This document shows positions 42,987 to 52,185 of a stretch of DNA of 64,000 bases, piece after piece. Each line of letters begins with the position of its first letter. The first letter of the stretch is position 1. Under the pieces are notes generated by a model. That model had not been told where the DNA came from. It ran no database searches and worked only from the letters and a program-made list of their open reading frames with translations. Both the position numbers and the translations under genes were made by a program. Where the stretch lies: positions 106,226 through 170,225 of the forward strand of contig NZ_JBLWTL010000004.1 of NCBI RefSeq assembly GCF_048270095.1, written 5' to 3'. This DNA comes from Maricaulis sp048270095 (GTDB taxonomy: Bacteria; Pseudomonadota; Alphaproteobacteria; Caulobacterales; Maricaulaceae).

Positions 42987-44438
42987 ATGGTGAAATCAGT
43001 TTTGATCGTGGATGACGATCCGACGCAACGCCGCCTTCTTCAGGCGGTGATCGAAAAACAGGGCTACCGCGTAGAGACCGCAGAAAGCGGCGATGCGGCC
43101 CTGGACCGTTTGGCTTCATCGCCTGTCGATGTGATGCTGCTCGATCTGATCATGCCGGGGATGGACGGCATGGAGACGCTGGAGGCGGTCAAGAAGCGAT
43201 TGCCCGATCTCCCGGTCATCGTGCTGACGGCCAGTGGCGGTATTGAAACCGTTGTGGCGGCCATGCGGGCCGGCGCTTCGGACTTCTTTGTCAAACCGGC
43301 CAGTCCGGAACGCATCGCGGTGTCGATCCGCAATGCATTCAAGGTTCAGAACCTCAGCGGTGAGGTCAAGCGCCTGACCCGCAAGGCGGCCAATATGTCG
43401 GGCTTTGCCGATATGATCGCCGATGCTGCAGCAATGCAGCAGGTGGTCCGGCTGGGTGAACGCGCCGCGCAATCGGACATCCCGATCCTGGTCACCGGCG
43501 AATCCGGTGTCGGCAAGGAATTGGTCGCCCAGTCGATCATGGCCGCGTCCAAGCGCGCCGGTGGTCCCTTTGTGGCGGTCAATTGCGGGGCGATCCCGGA
43601 AAACCTGGTGGAATCAACCCTGTTCGGTCACGAAAAGGGTTCCTTCACCGGCGCGACCGGCAAGCATATGGGCAAATTCCAGGAGGCCGATGGTGGCACG
43701 CTTTTCCTGGATGAAGTCGGTGAGCTGCCGCTCGACATGCAGGTCAAACTCCTGCGGGCCCTGCAGGAGGGTGAGGTTGATCCGGTCGGATCCAAACGCC
43801 CCGTCAAGGTCAATACCCGCATCATTTCGGCAACCAATCGCGACCTCACAGAGCGTGTCGCCGCCGGCGCCTTCCGCGAAGATCTGTTCTACCGCCTGAA
43901 TGTCTTCCCGATCGAAGTGCCGTCCTTGCGGTCGCGCCAGGATGACGTGCCAGCCCTGGTGCGCCATTTCATCGGCCGCTTCAACGCCCAGGAGGGCAAG
44001 GCGATCGTCGATGCGGCGCCGGAAACACACGCCATGCTGAGCAAGTTCGACTGGCCGGGTAATGTCCGTCAGCTGGAAAACGCGGTCTTTCGGGCCGTCA
44101 TCCTGGCCGATGGTGACTATCTGACGCCGGCCGATTTCCCGCAAATCTCCGGTCTTATTCCTGATATCCAGAGCCGACCCGGTGCGGGCGAGATCTCTCT
44201 GGCCGCGGTCGAACTGGTCGCGGGTGCTGGCGAGCCGGCTCCGGTGGAGATCATGGATGAGGGCGGCAATCTGCGGTCACTCGAGGATATCGAGCGCGAC
44301 CTGATCGAATTCGCCATCGAGACCTATGCCGGACGGATGAGCGAAGTTGCCCGCCGCCTCGGTGTCGGTCGCTCGACCCTGTATCGCAAGGTCCGCGAAT
44401 ACGATCTCGATGTCGAAGGCGTTCGCGCCACCGGCTAG
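42987..44438 (+). CDS. Sigma-54 dependent response regulator (NtrC family)
   Basis: 483 residues. Receiver domain 1-120 with phospho-acceptor D53 (LLDLIMPG), AAA+ domain about 140-375 with Walker A GESGVGKE, the sigma-54 contact loop GSFTGA (Ala to Ser variant of GAFTGA), Walker B GGTLFLDEVGEL and R-finger RLNVFPIEVPSL. A Fis-type HTH ends it (VARRLGVGRSTLYRKVREY). No sensor kinase is adjacent, so it is an orphan regulator. A terminator follows at 44501. Confidence 0.94.
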   Translation: MVKSVLIVDDDPTQRRLLQAVIEKQGYRVETAESGDAALDRLASSPVDVMLLDLIMPGMDGMETLEAVKKRLPDLPVIVLTASGGIETVVAAMRAGASDFFVKPASPERIAVSIRNAFKVQNLSGEVKRLTRKAANMSGFADMIADAAAMQQVVRLGERAAQSDIPILVTGESGVGKELVAQSIMAASKRAGGPFVAVNCGAIPENLVESTLFGHEKGSFTGATGKHMGKFQEADGGTLFLDEVGELPLDMQVKLLRALQEGEVDPVGSKRPVKVNTRIISATNRDLTERVAAGAFREDLFYRLNVFPIEVPSLRSRQDDVPALVRHFIGRFNAQEGKAIVDAAPETHAMLSKFDWPGNVRQLENAVFRAVILADGDYLTPADFPQISGLIPDIQSRPGAGEISLAAVELVAGAGEPAPVEIMDEGGNLRSLEDIERDLIEFAIETYAGRMSEVARRLGVGRSTLYRKVREYDLDVEGVRATG

Positions 44439-44500
44439 ATCTCAAAACCAGCTTCCCAGCCACGGGATGCCGGCCGCGTGTTGTGCGGCGGGCTGTGAAG

Positions 44501-44535
44501 CGGGCTGGCTCCTGGTCAGGAGTCAGCCCGTTTCT
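44501..44535 (+). terminator. Terminator of sigma-54 regulator gene
   Basis: Stem CGGGCTGGCTCCTG / CAGGAGTCAGCCCG (one mismatch), 2-nt loop, then TTTCT. Confidence 0.8.
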
Positions 44536-44559
44536 AGCCAGAATCCAGGGCAATGCTCC

Positions 44560-44595
44560 AAAAAAAACGGGCCGTCTCCTTGTGGAGCCGGCCCG
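44560..44595 (-). terminator. Terminator of the 44659 gene
   Basis: Minus-strand stem CGGGCC-GGCTCC / GGAGAC-GGCCCG followed by eight T. Confidence 0.85.
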
Positions 44596-44658
44596 AAATC
44601 CGGGCCACCGCGCCGGGGGGAGAGCGCGGGGCCTGGGGGATGCGTCAGGGGTGGGACG

Positions 44659-45129
44659 TCAGAGGTGGGCGCCGGCCAGCTGGAGCGCCCGGTGGGGCAC
44701 GGCGTGAAGCATGGCGCGCTCCTGCCAGGCGGCATAGACGGGGATCAGGGCGGCTTCACGGACAAAGGAAATTTTCAACTGCCGGACCAGGGCCGACAAC
44801 GAATCAGCCATGCCCTCGATATTGTCGCTGCCGACTTCCAGCCCCAGCTCGACATGGGCGCGCAGGACATCGATCCGGGCCATCAGATCGAGCAATTGCT
44901 CGTCGAGATGGGCGACATATTCCCGCGCCAACGGGTCGGCAGAAAGCGGGGCGTAGATATTGTCGGCCTTGAAGGCGCTCAGCCGGTCAAGCTCATCAAT
45001 GCCGCGCTGGAAGGCGGCCGCGCCCCGGACCGAGGAGAGCGTGTTCTCGACGGCCGAACCAAGGCAGTCCAGAACATTCTCCTGCATGAGGTTTATCTGA
45101 TCCATCGGGTCAAACCGGGTGTCGAACAT
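44659..45129 (-). CDS. Helical protein of unknown function
   Basis: 156 residues, all-helical by composition, no membrane or signal segment. Notable stretches: QINLMQENVLDCLGSAVENTL, HLDEQLLDLMARIDVLRAHVEL and ALVRQLKISFVREAALIPVYAAW. No family recognised. The upstream region has a CtrA-like box (45205-45219), hinting at cell-cycle control. Confidence 0.65.
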   Translation of the reverse strand: MFDTRFDPMDQINLMQENVLDCLGSAVENTLSSVRGAAAFQRGIDELDRLSAFKADNIYAPLSADPLAREYVAHLDEQLLDLMARIDVLRAHVELGLEVGSDNIEGMADSLSALVRQLKISFVREAALIPVYAAWQERAMLHAVPHRALQLAGAHL

Positions 45130-45204
45130 TGCTCTGATCTCCTCTGATCGAAGGGCAATGATACGCGTTTGCGCGGCCGGCGCGCCTTGCGAATGGGAAT
45201 AGCT

Positions 45205-45219
45205 TTAACGCCGCGCTAA
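45205..45219. promoter_or_regulatory. CtrA-like box
   Basis: TTAA-N7-CTAA then C, one mismatch from TTAA-N7-TTAAC. 76-90 bases before the ATG of the minus-strand helical protein. Confidence 0.4.
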
Positions 45220-45228
45220 CACCTTGCC

Positions 45229-45735
45229 TCAAAGGCGAGTCTTGCCACCCTCGATCACGCGCGGCTTGAAACCGCCGGCCCGGGGGGGCGCGGGCTCTGG
45301 GGCCGGGGTGTCGCCCGGGGGCGCAGGCACCGGGACGGGCCCGGTCGCGCGAGCCGGCCCCGGCTTGGCTGGGGGCGGAGGAGACGGATCGAAATCTTCA
45401 TGGATCTCGCGCGAACGCGGGCCGGTGGCTGGCGTTTTGCGTTTGAAGCCCTTGCCCTGCGACATGGGTTTGCGCGCCTTGCCGGCGGCCTTTTTCTCGA
45501 TCTCACGCAGTTTCAGGGCCTGCCGCGCCGAGAGCGCTTCTTCGGTATCGCCCTTGCCGGGATCATTGAAGGCCGAGCCATAGGTCTCCAGCCGCTCCTC
45601 CAGTGAGCCGAGAAACTCGCCCTCCCATTCCGACAGCGAAGCATCCGGCGTACCGGCCTGCTCGGCGGCGCGCTTGGCGCGCTCCAGCCGGCGCAGGGCC
45701 TTGCGGGTCTTCTTTTCGTCGATCTTGCGGGGCAC
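45229..45735 (-). CDS. Basic, proline-rich-tail protein, unknown
   Basis: 168 residues. The first ~100 residues are charged and helical (KKTRKALRRLERAKRAAEQAG, SLSEWEGEFLGSLEERLETYG, RQALKLREIEKKAAGKARKPM) and look conserved. The last ~60 are low-complexity Pro/Ala/Gly (PSPPPPAKPGPARATGPVPV). Transcribed downstream of gapR. Function unknown; nucleic-acid binding would fit the charge. Confidence 0.65.
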   Translation of the reverse strand: MPRKIDEKKTRKALRRLERAKRAAEQAGTPDASLSEWEGEFLGSLEERLETYGSAFNDPGKGDTEEALSARQALKLREIEKKAAGKARKPMSQGKGFKRKTPATGPRSREIHEDFDPSPPPPAKPGPARATGPVPVPAPPGDTPAPEPAPPRAGGFKPRVIEGGKTRL

Positions 45736-45764
45736 GCGATCCTCCGTTGGGGGAGGCGGGCAGT

Positions 45765-46049
45765 CTAGCTCTCGACGGCGCCGAGATACAATTCAAGAAG
45801 CGCTTCCATTTCCTGGCGCTCATTGCGGTCAATCTTGCGCAGGGAGATCACCTTGCGCATGACCTTGGGATCGAAGCCCATGGATTTGACCTCGGCATAG
45901 ACTTCCTTGATGTCGGCGGCGACATTGGCCTTGTCTTCTTCAAGGCGCTCAATGCGGGCGACAAAAGACTTCAGATGGTCGCGCGCGACCCCGCCCATGG
46001 CGTCGGAATCGTCAATCGGGCCTGTCGGTGCGGTGTCGGTGAAAGCCAT
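45765..46049 (-). CDS. gapR: GapR-type DNA-binding protein (DUF2312)
   Basis: 94 residues from the ATG at 46047-46049. LKSFVARIERLEEDKANVAAD and IKEVYAEVKSMGFDPKVMRKV are followed by the family run ISLRKIDRNERQEMEALLELYL. Caulobacter GapR clamps AT-rich, overtwisted DNA ahead of polymerases and helps replication and cell-cycle transcription. The N-terminal ~20 residues are variable. Confidence 0.92.
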   Translation of the reverse strand: MAFTDTAPTGPIDDSDAMGGVARDHLKSFVARIERLEEDKANVAADIKEVYAEVKSMGFDPKVMRKVISLRKIDRNERQEMEALLELYLGAVES

Positions 46050-46138
46050 CTGTGTAACCTTTGCTGCGGCGGAGCGCGACACTAGGCTGGCAAGGCGTCT
46101 GCCTCAAGCCGGTCGGCCAGTGATTTCCACCGGAATTC

Positions 46139-47086
46139 TCAGTCCTGTGCCCGTTCGCGCACGGCGATCATCGCCTCGAGCACGGCGCGCGGATGGTGGT
46201 GGTGGAGATTATGCCCGGCGCCGGAAATCAGGCGCAACTCGGCATGGGCCATCCGCGCTGCGACCTGGCCGGAATGTCGATGCGTCCACACCACAGTATC
46301 GGCCTTGCCGGCCAGAAACACGCTCGGCACCGTGATGTTTTCGTAGCGCTCTTCCTGCAATTCCAGATGCCGATTGACCTGGGTCATGTCGCGCGCATTG
46401 GCGATCCAGTTGCCCGGGCGCAGGATCAGGGGCAGGCGCGAAGCCGCGACATAGTCTTCCGGCACAGCTTCGGGGTGGAAGGCCGAACGCGCTCCCGCCG
46501 CCAGCTGGCCATGCCCGGCCAGCGGAATGATGATGCGCGTCAGCAAGGGCCCGATCAGTGGCCAGCCGCTGGCGGAATTGAACCAGGCCGCTTCGCCAAT
46601 CCAGGCGGAAAGCGCCGGCGCGACGAGCACAAGACCGGTGACGCGGCCGGGATGGTCGATAGCGAGGCGCATCGCAATCGCACCGCCCCAGGAATGACCG
46701 ATCACGACGGCCTCGCGAATATCGAGCCGGTCCAGAAAGCTGACGATCAGCGCCGCTTCATCGGCGGGTGACCAGCGCGTCGATTGTGGCCGTTCGCTCC
46801 AGCCCAGACCGGGGCGGTCGAGCCAGATCACGTTCTCGCCGGCGAAGGCCTCGCCGAGCGCCATGCGGGGTTCCTCCAGATTGGAGGCGGCGCCGTGCAG
46901 GACCAGAATGGCCGGACGGATCGCATCGCCGCTGCGGCGGTAATGCAGGCGCGTGCCGTCTATCTCGAGAAATTCGCCTTCGGGCGGGTGCGCCTTGCCG
47001 ATCCGGTGCGAGACCAGCCAGCCGCCCAGTGCGCCGAGGAAGAGCCCGGCCAGGGCAATGAGTGCGATGAGGCCCGCTGGCGTCAC
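46139..47086 (-). CDS. Membrane-anchored alpha/beta-hydrolase
   Basis: 315 residues. N-terminal membrane helix (LIALIALAGLFLGALGGWLV), then LVLHGAASNLEEP, WLDRPGLGWS, nucleophile IGHSWGGAIAMRL, acid FLAGKADTVV and His GAGHNLHHHH. Probably periplasmic-facing lipase or esterase. Starts 3 bases after the TPR gene stop, so the two are coupled. Confidence 0.87.
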   Translation of the reverse strand: MTPAGLIALIALAGLFLGALGGWLVSHRIGKAHPPEGEFLEIDGTRLHYRRSGDAIRPAILVLHGAASNLEEPRMALGEAFAGENVIWLDRPGLGWSERPQSTRWSPADEAALIVSFLDRLDIREAVVIGHSWGGAIAMRLAIDHPGRVTGLVLVAPALSAWIGEAAWFNSASGWPLIGPLLTRIIIPLAGHGQLAAGARSAFHPEAVPEDYVAASRLPLILRPGNWIANARDMTQVNRHLELQEERYENITVPSVFLAGKADTVVWTHRHSGQVAARMAHAELRLISGAGHNLHHHHPRAVLEAMIAVRERAQD

Positions 47087-47088
47087 CG

Positions 47089-47685
47089 CTACAGCGCGCG
47101 TCCGGCCCGGGCCGCATCGATGCGGGCCTTCGCCTGGACTGCCGGGGCATAGGTGGGATGGATGTCCAGCGCCTCTTCATAGGCGTCGAGGGCGGCATTG
47201 AGGGCCTGGGCATTCTCGAGCACACGACCGAGCGTGACATAGGCATCGAACCGGCGTGGTTCGAGTGTCAGGGCGGTGTTCAGCGTCTCGAAGGCATAGG
47301 TCCAGTCTTCCAGCTGCGTCGCGACCCGGCCGGCGGCGAGCCAGCCCTCGGCGAAATCGGGCGCCAGGGCGGTGACATGATCATACATGCGCGCCGCGAT
47401 GTCATGATCGCCGGCGGCCTCGGCAACATGGCCGCGATCCATCAGCAGCGAGACCGTGTCGCTGCCTGAATGGGCCCAGAGGGCAAAAATTTCATCGACC
47501 AACGGCCGTGCGGCAGCCTCATCGGCGGTGGCCAGCGCATCAAGCCTTGCCGTCAGCCGCTCCTGCGGTGTCTGGAACTCGACCTGCGGCGCGATCTGCA
47601 GCGTTTCTGGTGCCGGAAGCGGGGTAACATCCTGCGCGGCAGCGAAGGTCAGCAGGGCGGAAGCAAGCAGGATCATCATGGTCAT
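47089..47685 (-). CDS. Exported TPR protein
   Basis: 198 residues from the ATG at 47683-47685. Signal peptide (MTMMILLASALLTFAAA). TPR-like units: RGHVAEAAGDHDIAARMYDHV, GWLAAGRVATQLEDWTYAFE and AYVTLGRVLENAQALNAALD. First gene of a two-gene unit with the hydrolase. Function unknown. Confidence 0.78.
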   Translation of the reverse strand: MTMMILLASALLTFAAAQDVTPLPAPETLQIAPQVEFQTPQERLTARLDALATADEAAARPLVDEIFALWAHSGSDTVSLLMDRGHVAEAAGDHDIAARMYDHVTALAPDFAEGWLAAGRVATQLEDWTYAFETLNTALTLEPRRFDAYVTLGRVLENAQALNAALDAYEEALDIHPTYAPAVQAKARIDAARAGRAL

Positions 47686-47767
47686 AAGGATAGAGGCTCT
47701 TGCGGCGGCGTCCAGAGGGCGCCGCCGCAAGCTTGCCAAGATTTAAGGTCGGTCGGGTCGGCCCGTA

Positions 47768-48166
47768 TCAGCCGGTGAACAGGCCCCAGACCACCAAGCC
47801 GGTCGAGCCGAGGAACATCAGCAAGAGCGCGACCCCGCCAATCATGAAGCCGAGTTCGCGCTTGCCTGGATCGGCCATATAACCTTGCGAGTACAGCACA
47901 CGCCCGATCAGCCAGACCAGGGCGCCAATGCCGGCATAGAGGTCGCCGGCCAGAGTGGCGAAAATCCAGAGCACGGGCAGGAAGAGCACCATTTGCTCAA
48001 CCGTGTTGAGGTGAACGCGATTGGCACGCTCGAACTCTTCGGAGCCGGACATGGCCGGCGCCTTGATCCCGGTCTTGCCACGGGCCATGCCGACGCGCGC
48101 CATGAAAATAATCGTCATCAAAACGGCACCAAGCGTGCCGAGCATGGTGAAGGGATAGGCTGCCAT
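47768..48166 (-). CDS. MAPEG family membrane protein
   Basis: 132 residues from the ATG at 48164-48166. Four membrane helices. SEEFERANRVHLNTVEQMVLF, split over helices 2, contains the N/E and R residues of MAPEG (glutathione transferase/eicosanoid) proteins. Probably a glutathione-dependent membrane enzyme; substrate unknown. Confidence 0.87.
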   Translation of the reverse strand: MAAYPFTMLGTLGAVLMTIIFMARVGMARGKTGIKAPAMSGSEEFERANRVHLNTVEQMVLFLPVLWIFATLAGDLYAGIGALVWLIGRVLYSQGYMADPGKRELGFMIGGVALLLMFLGSTGLVVWGLFTG

Positions 48167-48283
48167 GGAATGTCTCACTGAATGGGGCCGCAAACGGCGT
48201 GAAAGGAACAAGTTGTTCGCATGTAGCCGGTGTCGCGGACACGTGCCAGCACGATCATGAATTACAGGAATTCAACGGCGGCT

Positions 48284-49234
48284 CTAGACACGGGCGGCAT
48301 CCAGGCGGGCGAGCTGGTCCGGTGAAAGCTCCAGCGTCAGCGAGCCGAGCAGCTCGTCGAGCTGTTCCACACTGGTGGCGCTGGCAATCGGCGCCGTGAT
48401 GCCGGGCTGGGCGGCGATCCAGGCCAGGGAAATCTGCGACAGGCTGGCGCCGGTCTGAGTGGCGATATCATCCATCACGCCGAGCAGGGCCATGTGGGCT
48501 TCAGTGAAATAGGCTGTCATCCTATCGCCGCGCGAGCTCTTGCCGAGATCGGCCTTTGAGCGATATTTGCCGGTCAGAAAGCCCGAGGCGAGGCCGAAAT
48601 AGCTCAATACGCCGATATTTTTCTCGATGCACAAATCGCGCAGCGCGCCGGCAAAGCGGTCGCGGCGGATCAGATTGAATTCCGGCTGCAGCACGGAATA
48701 CGCGGCCCAGCCCCGCGCAGCACTCATCTCCAGCGATTGCCGCAGCCGTTCAGCGGAGAAATTCGACGCTCCGAGCGCCTTGACCTTGCCGGCGTCGACC
48801 AGTTCGGAAAACGCGTGCAACACCTCGTCCATCGGCGTGTCGGGGTCATCCTGGTGGGCGTAATAGAGGTCGATATAATCGGTCTGGAGGCGGTTGAGCG
48901 AGGCCTCGACATGGCGCGCGATCAATTCCGGATCGAGCGGTTTGGGGCCGTCGATCGGCAACATGCCGACCTTGGTCGCGATCAGGACATCATCGCGTTT
49001 GCCGCGTCGGTTGAGCCACTCGCCGATCACCGTCTCCGACTCGCCGCCAACATGGCCGGGCACCCAGGCCGAATAGACATCGGCGGTATCGATCATGGTG
49101 CCGCCGGTTTCAACGAACCGGTCCAGCACGTCGAAAGCTTTTGGCGTTTGCAGCGTCCAGCCAAACACATTGCCGCCGAAGGCGAGGGCGGGCGTGGAAA
49201 GGCCGCTGGAGCCGAGGGGGCGGAGCTGGGTCAT
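48284..49234 (-). CDS. Aldo/keto reductase
   Basis: 316 residues from the ATG at 49232-49234. TIM-barrel reductase with catalytic Asp and Tyr in DTADVYSAWVPG, Lys in IATKVGM and His in LYYAHQDDPDTP. NADP-binding tail IASATSVEQLDELLGSLTL. Substrate unknown. The 300-bp divergent gap to the next gene (49235-49534) contains no recognised gene. Confidence 0.88.
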   Translation of the reverse strand: MTQLRPLGSSGLSTPALAFGGNVFGWTLQTPKAFDVLDRFVETGGTMIDTADVYSAWVPGHVGGESETVIGEWLNRRGKRDDVLIATKVGMLPIDGPKPLDPELIARHVEASLNRLQTDYIDLYYAHQDDPDTPMDEVLHAFSELVDAGKVKALGASNFSAERLRQSLEMSAARGWAAYSVLQPEFNLIRRDRFAGALRDLCIEKNIGVLSYFGLASGFLTGKYRSKADLGKSSRGDRMTAYFTEAHMALLGVMDDIATQTGASLSQISLAWIAAQPGITAPIASATSVEQLDELLGSLTLELSPDQLARLDAARV

Positions 49235-49534
49235 GGCGCGTGTCCTGTGCGGGTTGGGAGGAGCCAGATCTATCCCCGACAGCCGCCCTCGGGAAGCCCC
49301 GACCGATGACACCGCTCTCGCTGCCAAAGGCTGCACCCGGTGCGGAGACGGGCCGCGATTGTCCGGATAGGGTTCATGATTTCACGGATTTGCGTGTACT
49401 TGCAGGTCGATGCGCGCTATGCGTTGGGTCTCGACAGGCGTTGATTTCGAGACTTCAGCGCCGCATGGGTCGTGACCCGAACTCGAAAACCAGACCCGGC
49501 GAATGATTGGCCGGGCAGGCGGAAAGGCGAACAC

Positions 49535-49792
49535 ATGACATTGACCGGACTACTGATCTGGCTGCTGATCGGCGGGGTCGCCGGCTGGCTCGCAGGGCAG
49601 ATCGTCAAGGGCTATGGCTTCGGCCTGCTCGGCAATATCGTCGTCGGGATTGTCGGCGCTTTCGTCGGCGGCTGGCTGTTCGGCCAGTTTGGCGTCACGC
49701 TGATGCCGGGCATTCTCGGCGCGATCATCGGCGCCACCGTCGGCGCTGTCGTGGTGCTCTTGCTGCTCAGCTTGATACGCCGGGCCTCCTAA
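49535..49792 (+). CDS. GlsB/YeaQ/YmgE-family membrane protein
   Basis: 85 residues from the ATG at 49535, with GGAAAGG upstream. Three Gly-rich membrane helices (GLLIWLLIGGVAGWLAGQI, GLLGNIVVGIVGAFVGGWLF, GILGAIIGATVGAVVVLLLL). The transglycosylase-associated/GlsB family; linked with stress responses, role unclear. Confidence 0.88.
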   Translation: MTLTGLLIWLLIGGVAGWLAGQIVKGYGFGLLGNIVVGIVGAFVGGWLFGQFGVTLMPGILGAIIGATVGAVVVLLLLSLIRRAS

Positions 49793-49870
49793 CACCGGCT
49801 GCGCGACCTCCGGGGAAAGACACCTCTTTCCCCGTGGGACGCGTCCCGAAAGTGCCCGTTCCTTTGCCGC

Positions 49871-49969
49871 GCGGTGAATAGAGAGCATATTCACCGCAAA
49901 TCATGCGGCGAATATGCTTGCTCATGCAGTGAATAGTCGGCATGTTCGCCGCATGAGGTGCGGTGAATG
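49871..49969. repeat. Operator-like array of six alternating 10-15-bp repeats before fic
   Basis: Consensus TGCGGYGAAYATGC. Copies: GCGGTGAATA (49871, plus), GCATATTCACCGCA (49885, minus), ATGCGGCGAATATGC (49903, plus), ATGCAGTGAATAG (49924, plus), GCATGTTCGCCGCAT (49940, minus) and GTGCGGTGAATGA (49958, plus). The last copy includes the fic ATG. It looks like a multi-site operator. Confidence 0.7.
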
Positions 49970-51070
49970 ACGGAATATATCCATGATCTGGCCGATTGGC
50001 CTCGCTTCACCTGGAGCGAGGCCGCGCTGGCCGACAAGCTGGCGGCGGTGCGTCACCGCCAGGGGCGGCTGTTTGGCCGCATGGGGGCGCTGGGATTCGC
50101 GCTGCGCGGCGAGGCGCAGCTCGTCACGCTCACAGAGGACGTGTTGAAGTCGAGCGAGATCGAGGGCGAGCGCCTCGACCGGGCGCAGGTGCGCTCTTCC
50201 GTGGCACGGCGTCTGGGCCTGGATGTCGCCGGGCTGGTGCCGTCGGACCGCAATGTCGATGGGGGCGTCGAGATGATGCTCGATGCGACCCGCAATTTCG
50301 GCACCGAGCTGACCGCCGACCGCCTCTTCGCCTGGCACGCGGCGTTGTTCCCGGCCGGCCGCAGCGGTATGAGCCGGATCGTCACGGGTGCCTGGCGCGA
50401 GGCGGCGTCCGGTCCGATGCAGGTCGTCTCCGGCGCGGTCGGCCATGAGACCGTGCATTTCGAGGCCCCGGCCGCTGACCGTTTGCCGGGCGAGATGCGG
50501 GCTTTTCTGGCCTGGTTCAATGGCAAGACAGCGCTCGATCCGGTGCTCAAGGCAGCGGTCGTGCATTTATGGTTCGTGACCCTTCACCCTTTCGAGGACG
50601 GCAATGGACGCATCGCCCGCGCCCTCGCCGACATGCAGTTGGCCCGCTCGGAGGACAGCGCCCAGCGCTTCTACAGCCTTTCGGCGCAGATCCGCCAGGA
50701 GCGCGGTGATTACTACGCCATGCTCGAACGCACCCAGAAGGGCGATCTCGACATCACAGTTTGGCTGATCTGGTTCCTCGATGTGCTCGACCGTGCCTTC
50801 GACGGCGCCGAGACCACCTTGGCTCATGTGCTGACCCGGGCCCGGGTCTGGGAAAAGCTCGCCGGCCAACCGCTCAATGAGCGTCAGAGCAAGGCGATCA
50901 ATCGCCTGCTCGATGGCTTCGAAGGCAAGATGACAAGCTCGAAATGGGCGGCGCTCACCAAAACCTCAGCGGATACGGCCTTGCGCGATATCCAGGATCT
51001 GGTCGCGCGCGGCGTCCTGGTGAAGCTGGCGGGTGGCGGGCGCAGTACAGGGTATGGATTGGCGGAGTGA
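49967..51070 (+). CDS. Fic-family protein with winged-helix tail
   Basis: 367 residues. DUF4172-like N-terminus (FTWSEAALADKLAAVRHRQGRL), the inhibitory helix motif SSEIEG (S-xxx-E-G, class II), Fic core HPFEDGNGRIAR near residues 206-217, and a C-terminal helix-turn-helix-like region (MTSSKWAALTKTSADTALRDI). Fic enzymes transfer AMP to protein hydroxyls. The ATG lies in the last unit of an operator-like array, so autoregulation is likely. No separate antitoxin gene is present. Confidence 0.92.
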   Translation: MTEYIHDLADWPRFTWSEAALADKLAAVRHRQGRLFGRMGALGFALRGEAQLVTLTEDVLKSSEIEGERLDRAQVRSSVARRLGLDVAGLVPSDRNVDGGVEMMLDATRNFGTELTADRLFAWHAALFPAGRSGMSRIVTGAWREAASGPMQVVSGAVGHETVHFEAPAADRLPGEMRAFLAWFNGKTALDPVLKAAVVHLWFVTLHPFEDGNGRIARALADMQLARSEDSAQRFYSLSAQIRQERGDYYAMLERTQKGDLDITVWLIWFLDVLDRAFDGAETTLAHVLTRARVWEKLAGQPLNERQSKAINRLLDGFEGKMTSSKWAALTKTSADTALRDIQDLVARGVLVKLAGGGRSTGYGLAE

Positions 51071-51102
51071 GGGCGCGCGCCACCGGCACGCGCCCCAATC
51101 CC

Positions 51103-52182
51103 CTAAGCCGACATCAGCTCCATCACCCGGCGCAATTGATCTTCCTTGTCGCCCAGCTGGGCGTCGATCATGGTCAGGCGTTTGGCGTAGTGGGAGCCGG
51201 CATATTCCCAGGTCATGCCGATACCGCCATGCATCTGCACGGCTTCCTCGGCGACCAGCTTGCCGGCGCGGCCCGCCAGGTTTTTCGCCTTTGCCACGGC
51301 CAGGGCACGCTCGGCCGTGTCGAGATTGCCGGCGGCGTGGATGGTGATGGAGCGGGCCTGTTCGATCTCGATCGAGAGGTCGACGAGGCGGTGTTGCAGG
51401 GCCTGGAAGGTCGCGATCGGGCGACCGAATTGCTGGCGCTGCATGAGATAGTCCTTGGTCATGTTCTGCAGCACATCCATGGCACCGACAGCCTCGGCGC
51501 ACAGCGCCAGGCGGCCGGCATCAAGGGCGGCTTCGATGGCCTCGCCGGCGTCTTCCGACAGGCATTTGGCGGCCGTATTGTCGAGCCCGACTTCGGCCGC
51601 GCCGCCGCCATCAATCATGGCATAGGCGTGGATGTCGGCGGCCGAGGCGTCGATCTCGAACAGGCCGACCTTGCCGTCCGCGGTGCGGGCCGCGACGAGT
51701 AGCGTGTCGGCCGCATGGCCGCCATAGACCAGGCTCTTGCGGCCGCTCAGCGTCCAGTTGTCGCCGGACTTGCTGGCCGCGGTTGCGATCTCGCTGGTAT
51801 CGGCGAAGGCGTCTGCTTCGAACACGGCGAGCGCCGTTCGGGCGGTGCCGGCGATGATGCCGTCGACTTTCTCGGATTGGCCAAAAGCCGCATAGAGGCG
51901 CAGGCCCATCAGATTGCCGAGCATGGGCTCCGGACAGAGTGTGCGGCCGAATTCCTCAAACACTACGGTGATGTCGAAGCCTTCGCCGCCGAAACCGCCC
52001 TGTTCCTCGGAGACAAGCGCGCCGAGAATGCCGAGCTCGGCCAGCTCGCCCCACTTCTTGGGGTCGTGGAAGGGGGCGTCATAGGCGATTTTGATGCGGT
52101 GCTCGACCGGATACTGGTCGGCCAGATAGCGGCGCAGGCTGTCGGAGATCATGCGCCGGTCGTCGGTTTGGTTGAAATTCAT
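51103..52182 (-). CDS. Acyl-CoA dehydrogenase, small (PimD-like) subunit
   Basis: 359 residues, shorter than homotetrameric ACADs. EEQGGFGGEGFDITVVFEEFG, SGRKSLVYGGHAADTLLVAA and EEAVQMHGGIGMTWEYAGSHYAK. Gap to the next subunit is 3 bases. Pairs of unequal ACADs act on CoA esters with polar or bulky acyl chains such as dicarboxylic acids or sterol side chains. Substrate unknown. Confidence 0.88.
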   Translation of the reverse strand: MNFNQTDDRRMISDSLRRYLADQYPVEHRIKIAYDAPFHDPKKWGELAELGILGALVSEEQGGFGGEGFDITVVFEEFGRTLCPEPMLGNLMGLRLYAAFGQSEKVDGIIAGTARTALAVFEADAFADTSEIATAASKSGDNWTLSGRKSLVYGGHAADTLLVAARTADGKVGLFEIDASAADIHAYAMIDGGGAAEVGLDNTAAKCLSEDAGEAIEAALDAGRLALCAEAVGAMDVLQNMTKDYLMQRQQFGRPIATFQALQHRLVDLSIEIEQARSITIHAAGNLDTAERALAVAKAKNLAGRAGKLVAEEAVQMHGGIGMTWEYAGSHYAKRLTMIDAQLGDKEDQLRRVMELMSA

Positions 52183-52185
52183 GGC

